A stretch of DNA of 64,000 nt from Lewinellaceae bacterium (GTDB lineage: Bacteria; Bacteroidota; Bacteroidia; Chitinophagales; Saprospiraceae). Numbering within the stretch: the first letter of the stretch is position 1; every line of letters begins with the position of its first letter. This document shows, piece after piece, positions 17,994-26,387 of this stretch. A model generated the notes under the pieces. The model saw nothing but the letters and a program-made list of their open reading frames with translations, made no database searches and was not told the DNA's origin. Where the stretch lies: assembly GCA_020636105.1 (NCBI GenBank), contig JACJYL010000001.1:62001-126000 (forward strand), in the 5' to 3' direction. The translations under genes were made by a program, and so were the position numbers.

Positions 17994-20225
17994 ATGAGTA
18001 GGAAAAAAAGCGGTAAACCACCAATACAAAAAAATAAGAAGTCATCGGGAACCAAAACCGAGTCGTTCCAAAAAGAGAAAGAGATATGGATCGATCATAA
18101 GGATCCCAAGGATAACTTTTACAGAAAAATATTTCTGGGTGTTTCAGCCTTCGTGGTCGTGGTCATGATATTACTGTCTTTCAGCGCCGGGATCAATGCC
18201 GATGATTCCTACCAGGTCAAATATTCTGAGAACATCGTCAATTTTTATACCACTTTCGGAAAAGACAAAGCGGCGCTGGAGAACGTTCATATAGGAACCA
18301 GCCAGGCTCCCATGCAGTATTACGGTGGGTTTTATGAACTTATGGCTGGCGGAATCAACCGCATTTTGGGATACACGGAGTACGACCCCGCTTACCATAA
18401 TATCCGGCAGATGCTCATTGCCATTTTTGGTTTTTTTGCCATGTTTTTCACCGGGTTGTTTGTCAAAGAAATCGCCGGATGGCGGGCAGGCATTTTGGCC
18501 CTGGTTTTGATGTTTTTATCGCCGCGTTTCCTGGGACATTCAACGATGAATCCCAAAGATATTCCCTATGCGGCCGGTTTTGCCATAAGCCTTTATTTTC
18601 TCATCCGGATACTCAAACACATGCCCAAACCCGATTGGCGGGAGGCGCTCGGGTTTTCCCTGGGCGTAGGCATCGCCCTGGGCACGAGAGCCGGTGGTTT
18701 GCTCGTGATCGCCTACGCCGGATTATTTGCCGGCATAGATTTTTTGGCCAGGTATGGCCTGAATGGCTTAGGGACGAATTTTAAAATGATTTATAAATAC
18801 CTGATTTATATCGGAGGGACCTCCATCATTGGTTATATTATTGCCGTCCTCTTTTGGCCCGCGGCCCTGGTTTCCCCCATCAAATTTCCCCTGGAAGCGC
18901 TGACGGAGTTTTCGAAATTCGGGACGGCCATACGCTTGTTGTTCCAGGGCGACAACGTGATGTCGGACACTACACCCTGGTATTACGGAGGGTTGTGGAT
19001 TGCCAAGACCATTCCGCTTTTTACCTTGATAGGATTGTTAGGTAGTTTCGCGGTATTGCCGGCCTTGTTGCGAAAATATTCCAGGGTAGCGGTTTTACTG
19101 GCTTATTTCGCGGTGTTTTTTCCCTTGCTCTATATTGTTTATAAAGGATCAAGCCTTTATGACGGATGGCGTCACCTGTTGTTTATATATCCTCCCATGG
19201 TGATCCTGGCTTCCTTGTTCTGGGCCCACCTGGAGCAGTTGTTTGCAGAAAATGCTACGGCAAAAAAAGCGATATGGGCCATCCTGGGTATTTTGATGCT
19301 GATCCCCGGTATTTTTATCGCCCGAAATCCCGCTTATCCCTATACTTACTTCAACCCTATCGGCGGGGGCATCCAGGGAGCTTTTGGCAATTATGAAACT
19401 GATTATTGGGGCATTTCCTGCAAACAGGCCATCCGCTGGATGGAAAAAGAAGGGATACTTAGTGAAAACATGAAAGATACCCTTTACATCGGGACGACCT
19501 TCCAATACAATGTTTCCCGGCAACTCGATCCTTCCTATGCCGGTAAAGTAAAAGTGAGGTATGTACGCTTCGGTGAACGATATACGGCCAGTTGGGATTA
19601 TGGAATTTTTCCTTCCCGGTTCTTTAGAGGGCCACAACTGCGTGCGGGTTTTTGGCCCAACAGCAAATCCATACATTCGGTAAAAGCCAATTCTGTGGTC
19701 TTGACCACCATCGAAAAAGATGAAAATCATTATGCTTTCCAGGGAGAACAAGCCTTGAAAGCAAATGATTTCACCAAAGCCATTGAGCAATTTACCCTGG
19801 AGGTACAGGCCTTCCCGGACAATGAACTGGCCTGGGGCGGTTTGCTGCGCGCTTACCTCAACACAGGCCGATTGGATGAGGCTATTGTTGCCGGACAGGA
19901 GATGCTCAAACTGGCTCCGGAAAATGAAACCGCCCTGTTGATGCTTGGCGTCGCTTACCTGAATAAAGGCGACCTGGATACCGCTGATCAGATGTTGCAG
20001 GAAAATGTAAGGATCAACCCTAAAAACGCAACAGCTTTTTATTACCTCGCTTTGGTTTACGATAAGAAAAATAATTACGTGGAAGCGGTTTCGTATGCCA
20101 CAAAGGCCGTAGCGGCCAATCCGCGTTTTAAAAATGCTTACAGCCTGGCGGCCGACCTCTATCAGAAGATGGGCGATGCGGCCAGTGCAGAAAGATACCG
20201 GCAGGCGGCGGCTAAGGTGCAATGA
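17994..20225 (+). CDS. GT39/ArnT-like integral membrane glycosyltransferase with C-terminal TPR domain
   Basis: A 743-residue protein. After a basic cytosolic N-terminus (1-43) it has about ten membrane helices up to residue ~450, with the ArnT/PMT-type acidic pair in INADDSYQVKYSENI (near 65) at the first periplasmic loop. Residues ~455-575 form a periplasmic domain, and ~575-740 hold four to five TPR units (AFQGEQALKANDFTKAIEQF, AWGGLLRAYLNTGRLDEAI, ALLMLGVAYLNKGDLDTAD, AFYYLALVYDKKNNYVEAV). GT39-type (GT-C) enzymes move sugars from polyprenyl phosphate to lipid or protein acceptors. TPRs on such an enzyme suggest a protein partner. Acceptor and donor are unknown. A near-consensus TATCTTTC lies at 17962-17969. 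Confidence 0.8.
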   Translation: MSRKKSGKPPIQKNKKSSGTKTESFQKEKEIWIDHKDPKDNFYRKIFLGVSAFVVVVMILLSFSAGINADDSYQVKYSENIVNFYTTFGKDKAALENVHIGTSQAPMQYYGGFYELMAGGINRILGYTEYDPAYHNIRQMLIAIFGFFAMFFTGLFVKEIAGWRAGILALVLMFLSPRFLGHSTMNPKDIPYAAGFAISLYFLIRILKHMPKPDWREALGFSLGVGIALGTRAGGLLVIAYAGLFAGIDFLARYGLNGLGTNFKMIYKYLIYIGGTSIIGYIIAVLFWPAALVSPIKFPLEALTEFSKFGTAIRLLFQGDNVMSDTTPWYYGGLWIAKTIPLFTLIGLLGSFAVLPALLRKYSRVAVLLAYFAVFFPLLYIVYKGSSLYDGWRHLLFIYPPMVILASLFWAHLEQLFAENATAKKAIWAILGILMLIPGIFIARNPAYPYTYFNPIGGGIQGAFGNYETDYWGISCKQAIRWMEKEGILSENMKDTLYIGTTFQYNVSRQLDPSYAGKVKVRYVRFGERYTASWDYGIFPSRFFRGPQLRAGFWPNSKSIHSVKANSVVLTTIEKDENHYAFQGEQALKANDFTKAIEQFTLEVQAFPDNELAWGGLLRAYLNTGRLDEAIVAGQEMLKLAPENETALLMLGVAYLNKGDLDTADQMLQENVRINPKNATAFYYLALVYDKKNNYVEAVSYATKAVAANPRFKNAYSLAADLYQKMGDAASAERYRQAAAKVQ

Positions 20226-20239
20226 TGTTAAAGGACAAA

Positions 20240-20340
20240 AGAATAATGTCAATTTATTTAACCGCAATGGTCGCAAAGAAGGCGCAGTGATCGCAAAGGG
20301 AATGTAATGACATCCCGACCTAACGGTACGGGATGTTCTA
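20240..20340. repeat. Composite intergenic repeat with ACATCCCG hairpin
   Basis: Two repeat-like pieces lie between the glycosyltransferase and the carboxylase gene: a purine-rich stretch with GGTCGCAAAG / GATCGCAAAG direct repeats (20268-20299) and a hairpin ACATCCCG (20310-20317) with CGGGATGT (20329-20336), an 8-bp perfect stem with an 11-nt loop. Sequences of both types recur between genes in Bacteroidota; copy number in this genome cannot be seen here. Confidence 0.5.
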
Positions 20341-20366
20341 TTTGCGAACTCAGAAACAGATTATAC

Positions 20367-21908
20367 ATGAAAGATAAATTACAAGAACTTAACGACAAAC
20401 TGGCAGAAGCCAAATTAGGCGGAGGGCAGGCCCGTATTGATGCCCAGCACGAAAAAGGAAAACTGTCGGCCCGGGAGCGGATACACTTCCTTTTGGATGA
20501 AGGCTCCTTTGAAGAAATCGGTGCATTGGTGACCCACAGGAGCAGTGATTTCGGAATGGACAAACAAAAGGTCCTCGGGGATGGGGTAGTGACCGGTTAC
20601 GGAACCATTGAGGGCCGTCTGGTGTATGTATTTTCACAGGACTTTACCGTTTTCGGGGGATCCTTATCAGAAACCCATGCCGAAAAAATATGCAAGGTGA
20701 TGGATCTCGCCATGCAGAATGGCGCTCCCTTGATCGGGCTGAATGATTCCGGCGGGGCAAGGATACAAGAGGGCGTCCAGTCTTTAGGTGGTTATGCCGA
20801 TATTTTTTACCGAAACGTACAGGCTTCCGGGGTGATTCCCCAGATTTCTGCCATCATGGGCCCTTGTGCGGGAGGTGCCGTTTATTCCCCCGCGATGACG
20901 GATTTTACCATCATGGTGGAACAGTCTTCCTATATGTTTGTCACCGGCCCGAACGTCGTGAAAACCGTTACCAACGAAGAAGTGACGGCAGAAGAACTCG
21001 GCGGCGCCAAAACCCATGCCATAAAATCCGGTGTTACCCATTTTACGGCGGTAAACGATCTCGATTGCCTGGCCAAGGTAAAAAGGATGCTCAGTTATAT
21101 GCCTCAGAATTGTGAGGAGAAACCCACCGATATTCCCTTTGTTTTGGAAGAGGAGGAAAGACCGCAACTGCTGGAGATCATTCCCGAAAACAGGAACCAT
21201 CCTTATGATATGCGGGATGTGGTGAATGGCATAGTGGACCAAGGCAGTTTCATGGAAGTGCATAAGGATTTCGCTGAAAATATCATTGTCGGCTTTGCCC
21301 GGCTCGGTGGACGCAGCATCGGCATTGTGGGCAACCAGCCGATCAGCCTGGCCGGAGTGCTCGACGTGGAAAGTTCCAAAAAAGGCGCCCGTTTCGTCCG
21401 CTTTTGCGACTGCTTCAATATCCCTTTGCTGACCCTCGTAGATGTACCGGGTTTTCTGCCCGGGACCGACCAGGAATGGAACGGCATCATCGTCAACGGC
21501 GCCAAGTTGCTCTATGCATTCAGCGAAGCCACCGTGCCCCGGATCACCCTCATCACCCGCAAAGCTTATGGCGGGGCCTATGATGTGATGAACTCCAAAC
21601 ATATCGGGGCCGACATGAACTATGCCTGGCCTACCGCCGAAATTGCCGTGATGGGAGCCAAAGGCGCCTCAGAGATCATCTTCAGGAAAGAGATCAAGGA
21701 AAGTGACCACCCGGATACCTTCCTCGCCGAAAAAGAAAAAGAATACCAGGATAAATTTGCCAACCCTTACCGGGCCGCTTCCCGGGGATTTATCGATGAG
21801 GTGATCAACCCCAAAGATACCCGGAGGAAGCTGATCAGCGCCTTTGCCATGCTGTCGAATAAGGTAGCCAAATTGCCGAAGAAGAAACATGGGAATATTC
21901 CTTTGTAG
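20367..21908 (+). CDS. Acyl-CoA carboxylase carboxyltransferase (beta) subunit, propionyl-CoA type
   Basis: A 513-residue carboxyltransferase. The N-terminal half binds the acyl-CoA (LGGGQARIDAQHEKGKLSARERI, then LNDSGGARIQEGV near 135 and GPCAGGAVYSPAMTDF near 164, which form an oxyanion hole); the C-terminal half binds carboxybiotin (VDVPGFLPGTDQEWNGII, ARKAYGGAYDVMNSKHIG). Length and motifs fit propionyl/methylmalonyl- or methylcrotonyl-type subunits rather than AccD, which has a zinc finger. It moves CO2 from biotin to an acyl-CoA, usually propionyl-CoA, feeding methylmalonyl-CoA. The start is ATG 20367: the in-frame extension upstream runs through the composite repeat. The biotin carboxylase partner is not in the window. 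Confidence 0.9.
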   Translation: MKDKLQELNDKLAEAKLGGGQARIDAQHEKGKLSARERIHFLLDEGSFEEIGALVTHRSSDFGMDKQKVLGDGVVTGYGTIEGRLVYVFSQDFTVFGGSLSETHAEKICKVMDLAMQNGAPLIGLNDSGGARIQEGVQSLGGYADIFYRNVQASGVIPQISAIMGPCAGGAVYSPAMTDFTIMVEQSSYMFVTGPNVVKTVTNEEVTAEELGGAKTHAIKSGVTHFTAVNDLDCLAKVKRMLSYMPQNCEEKPTDIPFVLEEEERPQLLEIIPENRNHPYDMRDVVNGIVDQGSFMEVHKDFAENIIVGFARLGGRSIGIVGNQPISLAGVLDVESSKKGARFVRFCDCFNIPLLTLVDVPGFLPGTDQEWNGIIVNGAKLLYAFSEATVPRITLITRKAYGGAYDVMNSKHIGADMNYAWPTAEIAVMGAKGASEIIFRKEIKESDHPDTFLAEKEKEYQDKFANPYRAASRGFIDEVINPKDTRRKLISAFAMLSNKVAKLPKKKHGNIPL

Positions 21909-21994
21909 GGGAGGGGCGGAGATTCACAAAAGTTATATGGAAACGTGGGAAGGTTTCTATGTAACTAAGTATAGCCAATAAACAAATTAAACTT

Positions 21995-23842
21995 ATGAGC
22001 ATATTTAAAGTATTAGAAAGTAGCATTGAAAAAAATGCAGAAAATTATTCCGAATTTTTGAAAGATAAAAAAGGAGATATTTTAAGAGGCTCTGAATTCA
22101 TGCTTTATGCTTTAACAAATATGTTCAAAGATAAAGAGGTTGATGAAATTGAAAATGGCATCGTTGATTCTTCATACAAAGGTGAGAAGTATGATTTTGG
22201 AATTGATGCAGTTTATATAACTGCTTCAAATGATTTCCTAGAAGAACCAGAACAGGTTGAAGATTATAATGAAGATACTAAATTTAAGATACAATTTTTT
22301 CAGTTTAAAAGGGGTACAGGAATCGCTCAAGCTGATCTATTGAAATTTAAAGGGGGAATTGAAAAGGTTTTGATAAATGAAAGTATTTCTGAAGACGATA
22401 ATTTCTACTTTTTCAATCGAATGAGTGTACTTAATGAAATTAAAAATATTCTATTTAGAGATTTTCCCAGTGAAAATATTTCAATATTATGTCATGTTGT
22501 TTTTGGTGGTATTGAGAAAAACATTCACTCTGAGAAAATACTGACAGATGAATTAGAAAGCTTAAACTTATTACTTAACAACAATGGCTATACGAATTCC
22601 AGTATAGTAATCACTGATTGTGAATCCCTAATAAAAGGGCCATTTAAGCATCAAAACATTGTTGACATTGTCGAGTATCAAAAAACTTTTAAATATATCA
22701 CTGATACAGACAAAAAAAATAAGCTAAATGGTTATATCAGTATTATTAACGGTGGTGAAATTGCCGAACTTGTTCGCAAACATCAATCATCAATATTTGA
22801 AGCAAACATCCGTGATTATTTCAAACGAAGCGATTTGAATTCAAAAATACTTGAGACAAGTGCCAATGAAGAAGAAGCTAAATATTTCTGGAGTTACAAT
22901 AATGGATTAACAATGACATGTAGTAAAGTCGAAGAATTACCGAATAATAAATACAAATTGCATAACCTTCAAATTGTAAATGGCTGTCAAACATCTAATG
23001 CAATATATGCTGCAGTAAAAAATAAAGAGCGAATTATTGAATTGAACAAAAAAATTGAAGAAGGAAATACTTTAACTAGAAAAGAAGCCGAAGAATTTGA
23101 TCAAAAAAATCTTCTTCAATTCAACGAAGAAACAAGTTTATTGGTAAAGATAATCGAGACTAATAATGATGATTTAATTTATCGAATTACTGAAACAACA
23201 AACTCCCAAACACCAATAAAGGCATTTTCTTTAAAAGCCAATGATGACATACAAAAACTAATCGAAAAATATCTTGAAGACTATGATGTTGCTTATGAAC
23301 GAAGAATAAATGAACTGAGGAATCAAGGAAAAAAGAATATCTACAGTATTCAGAAGTTATTTCAATTGTACACCTCTCATATTTTACTTAAACCTTCTCA
23401 AGTTAGAACAAGACCTAAAAGCATGTTTATTTCATCTTATGACGATGTTTTTCCTGCGCCAAACGTTAAATCAATAAATTACCTTTTGTATTACATTCCT
23501 ATTCAGTTGGATATATATGTCAATAAAATCATCAAAGAATACACAGGAGAAATGGACTCCTACCAAAAAACATTGATGTCATATGGGAAATTTCATTTAG
23601 GATGTTTTTTGCTGAGTTCTATATTAAAAAGTAACTATAGTGAAAAAGGAATAATAGCAAATGAGGATAGAATTAAAAAAGAATTGAATGATAATTTAGA
23701 AGCACATTTTTTAGATGCAATCGATAATTTTGAAAAGGTTGTCAAAAATTTTATCGGTAATAAAAAAGAGTCCATTCCCAGTGCAGTACGTAAATTAGAA
23801 CTAGACACAAGAATCGCGAGGTTTGTGAAAAACAGAAAATAA
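21995..23842 (+). CDS. AIPR family protein (abortive-infection phage-resistance family)
   Basis: A 615-residue protein matching the AIPR family, found in phage-defence islands. The N-terminal part (residues ~45-190) carries D-x-G-I-D-A (FGIDAVYITASN) and a QFFQFKRGTG stretch, which resemble restriction-endonuclease-like folds. The AIPR core has FWSYNNGLTMTCSKVEE (near 302-318) and LHNLQIVNGCQTSNAIYAA (near 321-339), followed by TNSQTPIKAFSLKANDDIQ. Composition is strongly AT-rich compared with the neighbouring carboxylase gene, a sign of transfer. There is no partner gene on either side, so the defence role rests on the family only. It is followed within 10 nt by an AAC...GTT hairpin (23851-23916), like a cassette end. 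Confidence 0.85.
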   Translation: MSIFKVLESSIEKNAENYSEFLKDKKGDILRGSEFMLYALTNMFKDKEVDEIENGIVDSSYKGEKYDFGIDAVYITASNDFLEEPEQVEDYNEDTKFKIQFFQFKRGTGIAQADLLKFKGGIEKVLINESISEDDNFYFFNRMSVLNEIKNILFRDFPSENISILCHVVFGGIEKNIHSEKILTDELESLNLLLNNNGYTNSSIVITDCESLIKGPFKHQNIVDIVEYQKTFKYITDTDKKNKLNGYISIINGGEIAELVRKHQSSIFEANIRDYFKRSDLNSKILETSANEEEAKYFWSYNNGLTMTCSKVEELPNNKYKLHNLQIVNGCQTSNAIYAAVKNKERIIELNKKIEEGNTLTRKEAEEFDQKNLLQFNEETSLLVKIIETNNDDLIYRITETTNSQTPIKAFSLKANDDIQKLIEKYLEDYDVAYERRINELRNQGKKNIYSIQKLFQLYTSHILLKPSQVRTRPKSMFISSYDDVFPAPNVKSINYLLYYIPIQLDIYVNKIIKEYTGEMDSYQKTLMSYGKFHLGCFLLSSILKSNYSEKGIIANEDRIKKELNDNLEAHFLDAIDNFEKVVKNFIGNKKESIPSAVRKLELDTRIARFVKNRK

Positions 23843-23850
23843 AAGGCTAT

Positions 23851-23916
23851 AACAAATAAGCCCCAAAGCGAGGCGGAGGCGCAGCCGACGGCCGTAGCTT
23901 TTGGGCTATGTTGGAC
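23851..23916. repeat. Element A: attC-like hairpin after the AIPR gene
   Basis: AAC at 23851 and GTT at 23910 flank AGCCCCAAAGC (23859-23869) and GCTTTTGGGCT (23897-23907), which pair with one G-T mismatch. The right end, GTTGGAC, fits the integron consensus GTTRRRY; the left end, CTATAAC, does not exactly fit RYYYAAC. Its position, 8 nt after the stop codon, is where an attC site would stand. It could also be an ordinary REP-like hairpin. Confidence 0.4.
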
Positions 23917-24088
23917 GCACCCGCCCTTTCAGCAGGATATTATGGGGATTGAAAAAGTTGGTTGATTGGGGTAAAGGACTAAATGGGAAAAAGCAACGGC
24001 CTGCATTAGCTTGTTTTTATAGGCAACTTTTACATTCGTTCTTTGAAAACCGGATTATTAAGGAGTTATATTTATGGTTTGGGGCTTT
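23917..24088. other. Unassigned sequence between element A and the IS91 remnant
   Basis: 172 bases with a short open frame on the plus strand (23901-24098, 65 codons ending GAFQV) that I do not recognise. Its end overlaps the truncated transposase, which suggests that it is debris of the same insertion or another broken element. No RNA gene or promoter was recognised. Confidence 0.3.
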
Positions 24089-24705
24089 TCAGGTGTAGCC
24101 AGGCATGAAAATGGCCCGAAAGACAACGCTCATCGCTTTGACAGGAAACAAAAAACCGGACTTTCGTTTGGGTGCTTGCCATTTCCCTTGTTTGTTTATT
24201 CCTCCACCGGGGACAATGGCATGTACATGGGGGTGTAAACTCAGGCTTTGTCCCCAGGTATGCAGTACCATTGTAGCGCCGGTAGCTGCTCCGAGGTATT
24301 TTGGATCGGCGGCGAAGTTTTGTAAAGTCTGCCATGCAGCCCGAAAGAGTAAATCGTAGCAAAAATTGGGATTGTAGATACACCAGCTATTGAGCTGTTC
24401 AGGAATGGTGAACACGACATGGTAGTAAGTTACGGGCAAGAGTTCCCGTTCGCGAGCTTGTATCCACAGCTCGCGCTCCAACCCTCCGCACTTGGGACAG
24501 TGTCGGTTGCGGCAAGAGTTGTAACTCACTCGTAAAACTTGTTCACAAGCAGAACAATAGTCGATGTGGCCGCCAAGCGCGGCTGTTCGGCACTGCTCCA
24601 AAGCCCGTAACGTTCGGAGGTGTGGGGGGATACAGATGATCGGCGAGTTGGTCTAATGCCTCTTGTAGTTCAGCCCGATGGGAAACTATTGCTTTTTTTT
24701 GACAT
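24089..24705 (-). pseudogene. IS91-family transposase remnant, frameshifted and C-terminally truncated
   Basis: The main open piece (24089-24601) encodes the IS91 transposase zinc-binding region and first catalytic region: CSACEQVLRVSYNSCRNRHCPKCGG, then LLPVTYYHVVFTIPEQLN, and HPHVHAIVPGGG. The frame ends right after FPVKAMSVVFRAIF, well short of the usual 350-400 residues with the catalytic tyrosines. Upstream, a start at 24705 begins M-S-K-K but needs one base fewer in the A-run (24692-24699) to read AIVSHRAELQEALDQLADHLY, and a second shift at the C-run near 24629 to join PPHLRTLRALEQC. So at least two indels in homopolymers plus truncation make it inactive. IS91 elements move by rolling-circle replication. 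Confidence 0.85.
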
Positions 24706-24773
24706 GATAAACATTTTTAGTGAATTGGAAAGATAGGTCAAAAAGTGTTATCTTGGAGGAGTTTTGGAAGAGT

Positions 24774-24787
24774 TCCCGCGTAAGCGG
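24774..24787. repeat. CCCGC-GTAA-GCGGG hairpin upstream of the IS91 remnant
   Basis: A perfect 5-bp GC stem with GTAA loop, 69 nt upstream of the transposase start and 4 nt before GTTC. IS91-type elements have hairpins at their termini and favour GTTC/GAAC targets, so it may mark the element's end on this side. This is a weak case because GTTC also belongs to element B. Confidence 0.3.
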
Positions 24788-24791
24788 GTTC

Positions 24792-24923
24792 GTTCAACAG
24801 CACCTATAAGAAATTGGCGGTTCAGTGCTCCGCAGACAGTTTTGTGGTTAATCAAAGTTTGGTTCTCCGCATCAACATTTGTGGTGAAAATCGCCAACTT
24901 CTTATAGCTGCAAAACGTTGGCG
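24792..24923. repeat. Element B: attC-like imperfect hairpin before the TIR gene
   Basis: CTATAAGAAATTGGCG (24804-24819) pairs with CGCCAACTTCTTATAG (24892-24907), 15 of 16 bases. The outer left end is GTTCAAC, an exact RYYYAAC box (24792-24798); the right end is GTTGGCG at 24917-24923, which starts GTT but does not fully fit GTTRRRY. Total length about 132 bases, as in large Vibrio-type attC sites. The interior (24820-24891) is not obviously paired. Confidence 0.45.
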
Positions 24924-24962
24924 GCAATGCCCCAAAAGACAATCAATAACTATTAAAATTGT

Positions 24963-26219
24963 ATGGATAATCACCCTAGAATATTCGTTTCATATGCGTG
25001 GAGTAACTCCAAATATACTGATGTAATAGAAACAGATTTCAGTACAGCAGGAATTCCAATAATTAGAGATAAAAATTCAATTAAATATACGGGAAGCTTA
25101 AAAGAGTTCATGGACTCTATCCGATTCAGTGATTTTGTTATTGCACTAATTAGCCCTGATTATCTAAAAAGTAAAAATTGTATGTATGAGCTTACTTCAG
25201 TTTTTAAGGATATCGATTATAGGAATAAAATCTGCCCAATAATAGTAGAGCCTACTAAGTTTTATGACGTAAATGGTAAAATAGAATACATAAAGTATTG
25301 GGAAGAAAAAAAGAGAATGCTTAATGATAAATCAGCAGAACTAGAACCAATGAACGCTTTATCCATTTTTAAAGAATTGAAGTTAATTGACCAGATTTAT
25401 GATCAAATTGATGAGATTTTAGATTTTCTATCTGATTCTTTAAATAAAAATTTAGACGAACTTAGAAATGATAATTATAGACCATTATTAGATCGAATGG
25501 GAATTAATGAAATAAGTCATTTGTCTAAATTGTTAGAAATTTCAAAATTGAAGAATGATGAACAAAAAATGATTGCTTTAGATGAATATGAAGAGAAATA
25601 TGCCCCGAACACATTTACATACTACTTTAGAGCTCATAATTCAGTATTAAATAAAGAATACCTAAGGGCTGAAGTCTACTATAAAAAGTCATTAGAACAT
25701 GATGAAAATAATTCTGAGTCATTATTTAGATTAGGAGAACTATATTTGGCATATCTCAATAAACCAGAAGAGGCTATCAAGTTGTTGCATGCGGCAGTAG
25801 AAATTAATCCTAAAAATGAAGGAGCTCTACTTGATATTGGGCTTTATTATTTTAATATACTTGGTGACTATGAAACAGCGGCTGAATATGCAGACAAAGT
25901 AATAGAGATAAATCCAAGAAATGAAAAAGGGTATAATAATCTAGGTGGTTGCTATGTGATGATGGATATGAAAAGTAAAACCTACACTTATAAAGAAAAA
26001 GTAAAAAGTTTAATACTGAAATCACTAGAGATAAACCCTAGGTATTATGATGGATTAATGTCTTATGGTGGATATTATATATATTATGAAAATAATCTTG
26101 AGCGAGGAAGAGAAATTCAAATAATGGCTTTGTCCTTACGAGAAAATAAAGATATTGGAAGTTCTTCAGTATTAATAAACGATAGTACTGGAGAAATCAA
26201 AATCATTTTAGATAATTAA
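24963..26219 (+). CDS. TIR-domain protein with TPR repeats (putative NADase defence effector)
   Basis: A 418-residue protein. Residues 5-145 form a TIR domain: IFVSYAWSN at the first strand, RDKNSIKYTGSLKEFM, and VIALISPDYLKSKNCMYEL with the likely catalytic Glu76 and Cys73 next to it. Residues ~205-390 hold four to five TPR units (EAEVYYKKSLEHDENN-like, LFRLGELYLAYLNKPEEAI, LLDIGLYYFNILGDYETAA, YNNLGGCYV). Bacterial TIR proteins cleave NAD+ after sensing infection; TPRs commonly sense or scaffold. That function is inferred. The gene is strongly AT-rich, alone, in the same orientation as AIPR, and lies between elements B and C. No Shine-Dalgarno is visible. Confidence 0.82.
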   Translation: MDNHPRIFVSYAWSNSKYTDVIETDFSTAGIPIIRDKNSIKYTGSLKEFMDSIRFSDFVIALISPDYLKSKNCMYELTSVFKDIDYRNKICPIIVEPTKFYDVNGKIEYIKYWEEKKRMLNDKSAELEPMNALSIFKELKLIDQIYDQIDEILDFLSDSLNKNLDELRNDNYRPLLDRMGINEISHLSKLLEISKLKNDEQKMIALDEYEEKYAPNTFTYYFRAHNSVLNKEYLRAEVYYKKSLEHDENNSESLFRLGELYLAYLNKPEEAIKLLHAAVEINPKNEGALLDIGLYYFNILGDYETAAEYADKVIEINPRNEKGYNNLGGCYVMMDMKSKTYTYKEKVKSLILKSLEINPRYYDGLMSYGGYYIYYENNLERGREIQIMALSLRENKDIGSSSVLINDSTGEIKIILDN

Positions 26220-26227
26220 CACTTGCC

Positions 26228-26356
26228 GATAACAATGCGCATACGTCAACCCAGCCACAACGTTGATTCTTCGGTTGAAAAGTCCTAAATTACGCCACGT
26301 TAAACCTCTGAAAAGACGTTTGTGAAGGCTAGGCTGCGCATGCGCGGACCGTTATC
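26228..26356. repeat. Element C: attC-like hairpin after the TIR gene
   Basis: The ends GATAAC (26228-26233) and GTTATC (26351-26356) are perfect complements; inside them ATGCGCAT (26235-26242) can pair with TGCGCATGCGC (26335-26345), and CAGCC with GGCT. Length is about 129 bases, close to element B (132). It begins 8 nt after the TIR stop codon. The ends do not fit RYYYAAC/GTTRRRY exactly. Confidence 0.4.
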
Positions 26357-26387
26357 TTCAAATAAAACCGACAAAAGAACCAATCAA

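Noticed and set aside
26322..26387. N-terminal extension of the methyltransferase
   Set aside because: It reads through element C and encodes a basic stretch without family similarity; the ATG at 26388 fits.
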